Shown: positions 45,701 to 54,451 of the stretch, piece by piece
How the letters are laid out: each line of letters begins with the position of its first letter
How positions within the stretch are numbered: the first letter of the stretch is position 1
Assembly: GCA_963667855.2 (NCBI GenBank)
Contig: CAXXKI010000029.1
Location: 620,001-684,000 of the forward strand
Source: G963667855 sp963667855
Lineage (GTDB): Bacteria > Planctomycetota > Phycisphaerae > UBA1845
DNA: 64,000 nt
Direction of reading: 5' to 3'
Position numbers and translations under genes: made by a program
The notes under the pieces: model-generated
What the model was told of the DNA's origin: nothing
What the model saw: only the letters and a program-made list of their open reading frames with translations
The model's database searches: none

Positions 45701-45732
45701 CGCCTGTCGTGTGACCAACTGACCAGAATAGG

Positions 45733-45784
45733 CCATCGGTTTTCTCCAAAACGCTTCCAACTGAACGACGGGGAAAACCGGTGG
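45733..45784 (+). terminator. Long hairpin after the surface-protein gene
   Basis: CCATCGGTTTTCTCC (45733-45747) pairs with GGGGAAAACCGGTGG (45770-45784) over 15 bp, with two G-U pairs and a 22-base loop. A T-rich stretch follows only weakly (CTTTG), so termination strength is uncertain. Confidence 0.55.
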
Positions 45785-45896
45785 CTTTGTCAGTTTACTC
45801 TCTGCATTTCCTGCGTTCCGAATCACAGAATCGCTCCCCCGGAGATTACTCAATCAAACATAACTCGTTACCCTGAAATGAGTTACATACTCTGCC

Positions 45897-45933
45897 TTGA
45901 CAATTAGCGATAGTGTATTATACTCGTAATACA
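45897..45933 (+). promoter_or_regulatory. Promoter and inverted-repeat operator of the GntR-ABC operon
   Basis: TTGACA (45897-45902), 16-base spacer, TATACT (45919-45924). The inverted repeat TGTATTA-TACTCG-TAATACA (45914-45933) has perfect 7-bp arms and covers the -10 box. The start codon is at 45937, about 6 bases after the expected transcription start, and no ribosome site is present, so the regulator mRNA may be near-leaderless. Confidence 0.7.
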
Positions 45934-45936
45934 GTC

Positions 45937-46338
45937 ATGCGCGAGAAAAGAAACATCCGGTTCGACGTTTCGCCCTCATCCGGGGTACCTATCTACCGCC
46001 AGATAATGGACCAGGTGGGAACACTTATTTCCAGTGGGAAACTCAAACCGGGCGATCTTCTACCATCCGTTCGTGACGTGGCCGGCCGGTTACAGATCAA
46101 CCCCATGACCGTTTCCAAGGCCTACTCCAAGCTGCAGGACGCCGGAGTGGTGGAACTTCAGCGAGGTCAGGGGATCCGCATACTCGCCGGTGAACCTGTC
46201 GGTACGGTCCGGCAACGTCAGGCACAGCTCAAACCACTGGCCGAACAGCTGTTGGCCAAGGCTCACCAGTTGAATTTAACCAGGGAACAAATACAAGCCG
46301 TTCTGGATCCATTGATTAAGGGGATCGACGATGAATAA
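45937..46338 (+). CDS. YtrA-subfamily GntR regulator
   Basis: 133 residues from the ATG at 45937. The winged helix-turn-helix is GntR-type: 'IYRQIMDQVGTLISSGKLKPGDLLPSVRD', 'INPMTVSKAYSKLQDAGVVELQRGQG'. The short C-terminal dimerisation helices and overall size mark the YtrA subfamily, which usually represses a linked ABC transporter operon by binding an inverted repeat such as the one at 45914-45933. It overlaps the ABC ATPase start by 8 bases. Confidence 0.9.
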   Translation: MREKRNIRFDVSPSSGVPIYRQIMDQVGTLISSGKLKPGDLLPSVRDVAGRLQINPMTVSKAYSKLQDAGVVELQRGQGIRILAGEPVGTVRQRQAQLKPLAEQLLAKAHQLNLTREQIQAVLDPLIKGIDDE

Positions 46339-47212
46339 CCATATTATCGAGACAACCAACCTGCACAAAAGCTTCCGGAAAAAGCACGTATTAAAGGGTG
46401 TCGACCTGCAGATACCTCGCGGCTCCGTGGTTGGGCTTTTAGGAAAAAATGGAGCTGGGAAAACCACGCTGATCAAGTGCATACTGGGCCTGCTCCGCCT
46501 GAGCGACGGTAAAGCGGTGATCCTGAACGAAGATCCCTGGGATCTGAGCGCCAAGGCCAAGGAAAAACTGGGCTTCGTTCCCCAGGAACTGGAACTGCAA
46601 CCGTGGATGAAGGTCCGCCAGATCGTGGACTATACGGCCTCCTTCTATCCGCACTGGAATATGGACCTGGCCGACAGACTCCTCGCCGAGTGGGAGCTTG
46701 ATGAAACCGATGCCGTGGGCATTCTCTCGGTCGGTCAAAAACAGAAACTGGGGATAATCCTCGCGTTAGGCCACGAGCCCGAACTGCTCATTCTGGACGA
46801 GCCGGTAGCCAGCCTGGACCCCATAGGCCGGCGTAGCTTCCTCAAAACCATCCTTGATATAACCAGCAACAGGGAATGCACGGTTCTTTTCTCCACGCAC
46901 ATAACCTCCGACCTGGAGCGGGTGGCCGACCGCGTGGCGATCCTGAAGGACGGGAAAATCATATTCCACGACGAACTGGACAACATGAAGGACTCGGTAA
47001 AACGGCTGGAAATAACGTCGAACAACCCATTACCTATATCGATGGGGATACCAGGAACTCTGCGCGAAGAGATATCCGGTAACGAAGCCGTAGTGAGCGT
47101 AAAAGATCTGGACGAGTCAGTATTGGAAGAAACACGCAAAAGATTCGACGCGGAGATTCTCGTCCGCGACGTGAACCTGGAAGAGATCTTCCTGGAGTTG
47201 CACCATGCCTGA
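46331..47212 (+). CDS. ABC transporter ATP-binding protein
   Basis: 293 residues. Walker A is 'GKNGAGKTT' (residues 38-46), the signature region 'LSVGQKQKLGIILAL' replaces the usual LSGGQ, Walker B is 'LLILDEPVASLDP', and the switch His is in 'LFSTHITSDLE'. The C-terminal ~80 residues are the extension found in ABC-2-type exporter and YtrB-like ATPases. It overlaps gntR upstream (8 bases) and the permease gene downstream (8 bases), so it belongs to a compact operon. The substrate is unknown; antibiotic, peptide or lipid export are possibilities. Confidence 0.92.
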   Translation: MNNHIIETTNLHKSFRKKHVLKGVDLQIPRGSVVGLLGKNGAGKTTLIKCILGLLRLSDGKAVILNEDPWDLSAKAKEKLGFVPQELELQPWMKVRQIVDYTASFYPHWNMDLADRLLAEWELDETDAVGILSVGQKQKLGIILALGHEPELLILDEPVASLDPIGRRSFLKTILDITSNRECTVLFSTHITSDLERVADRVAILKDGKIIFHDELDNMKDSVKRLEITSNNPLPISMGIPGTLREEISGNEAVVSVKDLDESVLEETRKRFDAEILVRDVNLEEIFLELHHA

Positions 47213-49676
47213 GCGATACAGACAGGTTATTTTGTATTTAACCCGAACGAAGATGATGCCCCCGTTGATCATTCTGTCTATCTACTCAACGGTACTCGCA
47301 CTTTCCCTGCCAGCCGCTTCGCTTTTACTGACTTCTGAACCGGGGGCCACACACAATATAGCTGTGCGATTCCTGGCATTGCATTGCTCCTGTCTTAAGC
47401 AGGGATTCTTGCCAGATACATTCAGCATTTCACGTACATTACTTGGAGTGACTTTCCTCGGAGGAATTCCCGTTGGAATCTGCATACGAGCCCTATTCTC
47501 CACGGTTCGCGGTAACACTATTCCACATTTCCACAAACCCAATCTAACCATTTACCTTGGACTTTCCTTATTTTTCATCAGTTGGTTTTCACTACTTGGC
47601 TGGGTAACCGGCCTGGACTACATCACAATCTGGTGCCAGCTCTTTTTCGTTTTCGCTTTAGCCGTCCTTGCGAGTTCGCTCTTTTCGCTGTTCCTTTGCA
47701 TTCCAATAGTATTTACTCTCTCTGCTGTCTACGCTAACAACACGCTTTTGCACCTCGTTAACTCTCCAAGCCCCCTACAGCTCATTGTCATGTTCATCGC
47801 GGGAGTCGGGTTTATTACTCTTTGGATAAAAACCATAAGGCAAGCCTCCAAAAGCCCGGAGTTTTTCTTTTATGATCTGGCCACTCCCTCCACAGCCATG
47901 CCCAAATCTCGCCAGGAACAACAGAAATGTAAATGCCAATGCGGCGTGAGTCGCCGGTTCAAAGCCTTGAATGGATATATCGGCGAGCGATTCGGTGAAC
48001 GTGTTTCGCTGATCCGCACCGGAAACACGCCATTCGCGCCGTGGTTTGTCGGCTTGGCCTTGGCGTTTTCAGCTCTGATGGCCGCTGTCTCGACCCTGGT
48101 ATTTGGAGGCGCTACTGCTGGAAGAAGCCTGTATGAAATCGCCCACGCATTTTACGCGATTTTCGTTTTGAGTAATCCCCTGCTATGGCTCGTTTTATCT
48201 CTTTCTCCAACTAGAGATATTGCATATGAATCGCTGCACCCTCTCCCCAAAAGGGTTTATTTCCGCTCTATTCGCTACGCTACGCTAATCAATATCTTCC
48301 AGACCTGGCTGATAATAACCATCGTCTGGCTTTTGCTGGTTTATGCGATCAACCCTACGGGCATGCCCGCTACCTGGGCCATTGCCGCGGTGATTTTGTC
48401 TCTGGCCGCTCAGTTTCTGGTTTTCTCATTTTCCGCATGGGCTGGTTCTTTCCGATCACCAATCGCACGATTAATCACATTCTTCATAGTAGGAGCGGGT
48501 GTCGGGATCAGTGGCATTATTCTGTTTACCAGTGACCGTCCGGTCAGCTCAATCTTCGCCGCAGGATTATTGTTTTTTATAATCGGCGGTTTCATTTACA
48601 AACTGGCCTCGCGCCGATGGCTCCGCCTGGAGCTCGGTGTCCCCAGGCAGGTCATGCAACAACCTTCGCCCAGACCGATTCGATCCAGTATTTTTGTAAT
48701 CGCGTTTTTCTCCCTTTATCCAGTTTTAGCACTTTGGGCCTGCCACGGGCCTGTCGCGGCCGCTCCGAACGAAGATCCCTCGATCACCTTGAATCGCCTG
48801 TACAGAAACCCGCCGAACAACGCCGCACCACTATATGAAAAAGCAAACTCATTAATCCAAAAACCTACCTCCAAGTGGGACGAAAAACGGATATGGGAGT
48901 CCAGCTTCGTTATCCCCGCCGAAGTACCGGCGTGGGTTGCAAAAAACCAACCGGCATTTGACTTATTGGCAGAAGCGTCCACTATGCAGAATCTCTGGTT
49001 TGACCTGGAGCCTTTAAAAGAAACTTATACCCCACCACGAAATCACGTGAGATTTGGAACATTGCACCAATTACTTCGATGGAAAGCGAGATTGGCTGCG
49101 AGGAGCCGCGATCTTGATGAATTTACTCAATGCATAACAACGTTGAACGGAATAGGCCGACAACTCCTACAGCCCCCCCTGCTGGGCTCACAAATGAGAG
49201 GACAGGGTTTCATCGACACCACACAACAATGCGTACTTGTGCCTTTTACCTGGGAAAACGCAACCAAGGAACAACTTGCGGATTACACAGCAACAATAAA
49301 CAATTGCTTCACTGAAGTCCCAACCTTGACCAGCTCCTTTATTTGGGATCGAAGACAGACCGTATGGTCATATCACCTGTCCGTCTCAAAAGGCATCGTC
49401 CAGCTTTCTGCGGCATTACCACCGGCGAGGATGGCGGGCATGTTCGACCAGTATAAATCCGCATCCCTGAAGCTGGCTGATTTACCCGTTGAGCAGCAGT
49501 GCAATCCTAACAATCCCATCCGCGAGCTAGCTCGAACTCAAGAAGAAACAGGTTTTTCGATACGGCACCCGATACGGTCCCTATTATTCACCCTGTCAAA
49601 CAACGAATTGCCGGTAATTGACCTGCGAGTCGGCTTAATAGCAAAACAAGCCTCTTCAGCAGAATTCGTGGGTTAG
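47205..49676 (+). pseudogene. ABC-2-type permease fused to a pseudopilin-like tail, copy 1, 5' part (interrupted by IS)
   Basis: 823 residues, of which the last 8 are read from the inserted IS. About 12 membrane helices lie in two halves (residues ~20-210 and ~280-465), with a Cys-rich stretch between (CKCQC). A membrane helix near 490-515 is then followed by a helical extracytoplasmic domain from about 520 (with 'YEKANSLIQ', 'RTQEETGFSI'). Codon 815 (CAA) ends at 49649, exactly at the insertion point. Joined to 51226-51576 the original product is 931 residues, ending in a GspG-like calcium-loop segment. It is the partner of the ABC ATPase by gene order. A paralogue follows at 51569-54345. 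Confidence 0.8.
49642..49649. repeat. Target-site duplication, left copy
   Basis: CAAAACAA, an 8-bp direct repeat flanking the ISL3 element; the right copy is 51218-51225. Eight bases is the usual size for this family. Confidence 0.9.
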
Positions 49677-50897
49677 TTCAGGCTCAGGCAGTTTCGCAAG
49701 TGCGTGATACATAGCGATTTCTGCTACTTTCAGCTCACGAAAGCCGTATGCTTTTCTGATAGTCAGTTTGATTTTGTAATTCAATCCTTCGACGATTCCA
49801 CTGTTGAACTCCTTCTTTGCCTTAAACCAATTAAGAATAAGCTCTCGGTGATTGCGAACACTTCGAGCCACCTTCTTTATTGGCTCAAGCTTGCTGTACA
49901 TCGCTCGCTTGACCCAGGTATCCAAATACCGACCGGCCCAATAAGGCGATACGTATTCCCAAAGAATCTGAAAACTTTGCTTGAGAAGATAGCCTCGTAC
50001 GCTCTTGAGGTCGTATTGTAACAGGTCGTCAATCTTGATCCGTTGCGACTTGGTCAGATTCTCTTCCCGTTTCAAAAAGCAAAATCGGCTTCGCTTTAAA
50101 ACAGGCTCATACCCTTCGATGGCCAGTTGTTTTGCTTCGGCTGCGCGGATCTCGTCCAGAGCCTTGTTCAGTTTGGCCACGATATGGAACCGATCCAGGA
50201 TATGTGTTGCTTGCCCGGCCTTCCTGGCAATCACTTTAAGGTAAGGTTGCCACATATCACTACAGACGAACTGAATAGCTGCTGTTCGCTCTCCTCCCAG
50301 CATCTTGAAAAAACGTAGTAGCGTTTTAGTCGAACGATCCTGCCCAACCCACAGTAGCCGTCGACATCCTGCGTTGATCTGGTAAACAACAGTCAAGTAA
50401 CGATGCCCTTTCTGGAACTGGACTTCATCTACTCCAATGGCCGTCACGCCATCCAGACTGCGATGTCGCAGGCCGTATTCCACTACCCAGGCTACCGAGC
50501 GGTACACCTTGTCCCAACTGACATTGAAAATCGTCGCGACCTCTTTCCAGCTCAACCTGCGTGCCCAGCGAGATAGAAACACTGCATAAGCTCGCGTCAG
50601 CTGCCGCTTGCCATCGCCCCAGGGGACCTGTTCCACGGTTACGCCGCAGCGATGGCAGTCTACTCTACGCATGGAATAAACCAGGATTACCGGAATCGCC
50701 CATACGGGAACGAAGTGGAAATGCCGTGGAGCCAGGGTATCGTACCCCGGCCCCCGCTGACCACAGCCCGAACAGACTGCCGGCGATCCTTGCCGGGGAC
50801 GAATATTCACCTCGATGTGCTCATCTACAAATTTTACATGTGTGTAGATAAAACCCTTGATTTTGTGGACTCGATTGAGCACAGTCTTAACTTGCAT
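49656..50897 (-). CDS. ISL3-family transposase
   Basis: 413 residues from the ATG at 50897; a longer frame to 50972 has no better site. The N-terminal zinc-binding part has CSGC and CHRC, followed by the helix-turn-helix 'LSWKEVATIFNVSWDKVYRSV' and a DDE domain: Asp in 'AIGVDEVQFQKG', Asp in 'FVCSDMWQPYL' and Glu in 'GIVEGLNYKIK'. The C-terminus reaches into the left inverted repeat. It is full length and without lesions, so the element is probably active. Confidence 0.95.
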   Translation of the reverse strand: MQVKTVLNRVHKIKGFIYTHVKFVDEHIEVNIRPRQGSPAVCSGCGQRGPGYDTLAPRHFHFVPVWAIPVILVYSMRRVDCHRCGVTVEQVPWGDGKRQLTRAYAVFLSRWARRLSWKEVATIFNVSWDKVYRSVAWVVEYGLRHRSLDGVTAIGVDEVQFQKGHRYLTVVYQINAGCRRLLWVGQDRSTKTLLRFFKMLGGERTAAIQFVCSDMWQPYLKVIARKAGQATHILDRFHIVAKLNKALDEIRAAEAKQLAIEGYEPVLKRSRFCFLKREENLTKSQRIKIDDLLQYDLKSVRGYLLKQSFQILWEYVSPYWAGRYLDTWVKRAMYSKLEPIKKVARSVRNHRELILNWFKAKKEFNSGIVEGLNYKIKLTIRKAYGFRELKVAEIAMYHALAKLPEPELTHEFC

Positions 50898-51193
50898 CGT
50901 CCTTGGTCTCCGTTTCTTGGTCTCTTGGTCGAAACCAATTTTACCGGAACTTTGGACGATGCTCTTTAACACTTCGCTATTACTTTCGCAATGTTGCTGC
51001 TACAATCATATTTCCGAGCGAAACGGAGTCTGGCTCTGCGGGGACGCAACCCGACAAGGGATAACTCGGGCGACGGTGAGCCGATAACGCCAACTGCGCT
51101 TGTCCAAACACCGGCGGAGCATGCCGCTTCAGTCTTTCGGACACCGGAGCACATGCCTAGAAAATCCCGGGGTCTGGGGCAGAGCCCCAGGTT
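50898..51193 (-). other. IS-internal noncoding region upstream of the transposase
   Basis: About 300 bases between the transposase start and the right inverted repeat. It contains the perfect hairpin at 51174-51190 and presumably the transposase promoter. Plus-strand frames here appear accidental. Confidence 0.6.
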
Positions 51194-51217
51194 ACCCACA
51201 GATTCTGCGGAAGAACC

Positions 51218-51225
51218 CAAAACAA
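51218..51225. repeat. Target-site duplication, right copy
   Basis: CAAAACAA, identical to 49642-49649. Confidence 0.9.
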
Positions 51226-51576
51226 AGGGGCAATCTCACGGCCATAGCGGTTTTATCTTATCTCCAGGAACATAACCAATTGCCGGAATCGCTGGAATTC
51301 ATAACCGACGATTTCAAAATAGACCCCTATTCGGGTAAACCATTTGTATATAAACCCTCCGGTAACGAATTCATTCTATACTCCATAGGAGTAGACCGCG
51401 ACGACGACGGCGGTCAGCATCACCAACGTTTCGGCGTGAACTACGACGCGGCCCCAGATGGCGATTTCGTATTCTGGCCTATCCCCGGCTACAAAGCAGA
51501 AACAAACTCAAAGCCCAATACGCAACAACTTGGAACCACAGACAACGAGATTACCAGGGACAAAAGTAGTGTTTAA
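51226..51576 (+). pseudogene. Permease copy 1, 3' remnant with GspG-like calcium-loop end
   Basis: 116 residues continuing in frame from codon 815 of the 5' part: 'RGNLTAIAVLSYLQEHNQLP', then 'DFKIDPYSGKPFVYK' and 'LYSIGVDRDDDGG', ending in a hydrophilic tail. The DPYSGKP.Y / D.DDDGG pattern resembles the C-terminal calcium loop of GspG pseudopilins. It is cut off from its own start by the ISL3 element and cannot be expressed as part of the permease now. Its stop lies 5 bases inside the next gene's start. Confidence 0.8.
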
Positions 51577-52813
51577 ACATTATCAACAAGTCGCTCTTTC
51601 ATACCGCAAACCAACGGTATTATTCCCAATTATGGGGACGGCTTTATTATGCCTGTTTGGCTCCCTCGGCATTCGCGTTGCCTTCAATCTGTCCAATGCG
51701 GATCCATCGGATATCCCCGGATTCATCGAACGGCTAGCCGGCTTGTTCGTGATCCGGGGGATGGAGAATACGGAATCACCTCTATCTCTTTTAGCCGCAC
51801 TTACTCTGGCATTTTCGATGATTATACCGTGCACCCTGGGCTTTCACATTCGCCGGCGGTTTGCCGGATCCTACGCAATGGTTTTACCCGGTTTCCATCG
51901 CGCGAATATCGTTGTTCTGATTTTTATCTGCGTCACGTGTTCCGTAATACTCGCCCTTACCGCACTTCCCAGCGGAGCTTCACTTAGTGGATCGTGTTTT
52001 ACCATATCAGCGTTCATTATGTACACTCTGTGCCTGGTCCAGTTTTTTTCTGTAATCGCAATCCCCATTACCATTTTCACTTTGACGTTTTTTGTCGAAA
52101 GCCAGACAGCCGAAAAACTCTTCGCCGAGTCATTCAGCGTGCATCATTTGATAGCTTTAACCATAGGTATTGCGGCGACCATCGTATGGGGAATGAGATT
52201 AAGCAAGCTGAAACCCGAAAATTACGATTTGCGGATCGTTCGACTGATTCCTATTGCACATAACGCAACGGCATTAAAACGGTTAAAACGCTGTAATTTT
52301 CAGCTTGGCCTGGCTCGTAAGCTTCGCAACTTGGGTAGTTACGCAGGCGATTCAACCTGGCGTAAGGCCCGATTATATAGTGCGGGCCGTTACAATCTCG
52401 CTTTTGGACCGTCTGTAATTATCTGTGTACTTATTGTTTTCGCTATTGCTCATTTCGCAATGGACAACCGAGTCATGGAGATTGACTCAAAGACCACTCA
52501 TGTTTTGGCAACCGGCCACGTCCTGTTCGCATTATTATCCGGCTTTTGTGTTTTACCATTTCTTGTTATAGCAAGCGCTCCGCAGAACCCATTATTCAAT
52601 AATCTCACAAAACCCTGTTCCAGAAAGCAGCTAATACACGAAGTGGGTTTGAGCTTAATCATCGACACCCTGTTCGTCTGGCTTGTACTAATGCTTGCAT
52701 GGGGCGCGTTCACCCTTTTACACACCCCGCAGACCTTTGCCACCTCTACCCCGTACCTGACTGCTCTTCTTTCGCTTTCATGGATGGTTTGGATTTTCGG
52801 TACAACTACTTAG
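51569..52813 (+). pseudogene. Permease copy 2, N-terminal part ending at an in-frame TAG
   Basis: 414 residues from a GTG at 51569 (AGGGA upstream), the likely start because it overlaps the stop of copy 1. Multi-helix membrane protein, paralogous to the first ~410 residues of copy 1. The frame ends at TAG 52811-52813, inside what is a membrane-helix region in copy 1, and the same frame continues for about 115 codons of matching sequence beyond the stop. It is therefore broken or mis-sequenced, or read through. Confidence 0.75.
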
Positions 52814-53167
52814 CTCCTTCTACTTCGGCCAACTTGGTTCAGAACTACAACAACTGCCTACGTTATCCTCATATTGGTCGTCGGCACCCTAATCGCCATG
52901 TTACTGTCGGAAACCAATTTCTTCACCGCCTTTTCAATCTCGGCTTCTTCCGTACTGTATGTTCTTGGCGTGCTGACATTCCTGCTGGGTTACCGCCGAC
53001 TGCTTAAAATGGAGTTCGGAGTTACTGAAAACTCCTCGGTATTCACTTTGCGTTCTTTTTTACTGGCTCTTCCTTATTTTGTTGTATTCCCCTTACTCGT
53101 ACCGATATTCGGATATCTGGTAACTGCCGGGCCAACTGCCCCCATTCCAGCGAGAGTCCTCTGGTGA
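52814..53167 (+). pseudogene. Permease copy 2, middle part between stop and frameshift
   Basis: Same frame as the preceding part, starting 'LLLLRPTWF' and running through two or more membrane helices ('VILILVVGTLIAMLL', 'SSVLYVLGVLTFLLGY') to 'VTAGPTAP', where the homology to copy 1 continues in the -1 frame. The in-frame TGA at 53165-53167 is only reached because of that shift. The shift lies in or near the CCCCC run at about 53139-53143; one additional C restores the reading and the alignment with copy 1. Confidence 0.75.
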
Positions 53168-54345
53168 AGCTGAACCGCCTACATGAAGGAATGGAAGATA
53201 ACGCTGCAGAGTTATACGTGAAAGCATTCTCCGAAATCAAAGGAAAATCTCCCAAGAAAGATGACTGGTCTAAAAATCGCTGGTTTCCAGGAAACTTGAT
53301 GCCGCTTGAAGCGAAAGAGTGGGTAATTCGTAATGATACGGCGATAACCACCTTACGGCAGGCAACCCAACAAAAAAACTGCTGGTTCGAACTTATCCCT
53401 GATGATGACTGTTTTCCCACGACCGATGAATTCGAAAAGATGCGCACTCTTTCCTTTCTCGAGTATTGCCGAGCCAGGTTGGCTATAGACGATAGGAACT
53501 GGCGAGAGTTAGCGGATGCAGTACTAAAGCTGGACGCTATGAAACGCCACCTTCAACAGACTCATTACTTCGATCCGCAACTCCACGGAATAGCGGCCGA
53601 AATACAGGTTCAAAAAGTCGTACTCGCACCATTTTACTGGCCGGAACTCACCCCCTGGGAACTCGCCGAGTACACTCAGCTCATTATCAAATGCTTTGAT
53701 GAAATGCCCCCTTTGACTGAAACCCTGAAAATAGACCACGAAATCGCTCTCTGGTACTTCATATCCGCACCCGAACAACAATCGCAGAAACTTCTACTTA
53801 TCCCCGCACCAAGATTGGCCGCTGAACTTGAAAAATACGCTAAACCTCAGTGGCTGCTTTCCGAATTACCCATAGAAGATCAGGCAAATCAACACCACCC
53901 GCTGCATGAGGAAATCCGCCGACTGCAACGGGAGCCTGTGTCCAAGTTCAACCTTGTGGGCCAAATAGCGGAAAAGTTCAGAGTGGATTTCTGTCGGCTA
54001 CTGGAGTTCAGAGTTAGAATTACGACCTTAACAAGAGGCAATCGCACGGTAATTGCCCTGTTTGCCTATCGCGATCGATATGGCTGTTTCCCTGAATCAC
54101 TTGATATGATACCAAGCGACTTCAAAATCGATCCGTATTCCGCCAAACCGTTTGTCTACAAAAAAACTGACCAGGGTTTCCTTCTACACTCAGTTGGCGT
54201 AGACCGCGACAATGATGGTGGCACTCATCATCCGAAATTCGGCGAGCGGAAAAGCCTGGACCCGGACGGCGACTACGTTATCTGGCCTCTCCCTGCGGGT
54301 AACATCCCAGACGAAGACAACGCAGGTCGCTCGACCGAGCCGTAA
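53164..54345 (+). pseudogene. Permease copy 2, C-terminal extracytoplasmic part
   Basis: 393 residues in the shifted frame. The first codons (…SSESPLVKLNRLHEG, read from about 53143) align with 'NEDPSITLNRLY' of copy 1. The helical domain is followed by 'FKIDPYSAKPFVYK' and 'LHSVGVDRDNDGG' and ends in an acidic tail. The GTG at 53164 could act as a start, but no membrane anchor or signal peptide would be made, so independent function is doubtful. Confidence 0.75.
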
Positions 54346-54451
54346 TATAGAATCAAAAGAGAATAACTGCATTTCGATTTCGGGATCAACCCTTATTCAG
54401 CTCGCGTTTTTAGCGTCTATCATATCCCGAAACACGGTATCTCCTCCAATA

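Larger units (their letters stand above)
49650..51217 (-). mobile_element. ISL3-family insertion sequence, 1568 bp
   Basis: The 24-bp terminal inverted repeats (49650-49673 and 51194-51217) match at 19 positions and begin G(G/C)(T/C)TCTTC, as in ISL3 elements. The target duplication is CAAAACAA. It carries one transposase gene on the minus strand. A 7-bp hairpin CTGGGGC/GCCCCAG (51174-51190) sits just inside the right end. The high integrity of the ends and gene suggests a recent insertion. Confidence 0.93.

Noticed and set aside
50991..51275. Plus-strand frames across the right end of the ISL3 element
   Set aside because: They run from IS noncoding sequence into the permease remnant; only the part after 51226 is homologous to a real protein.
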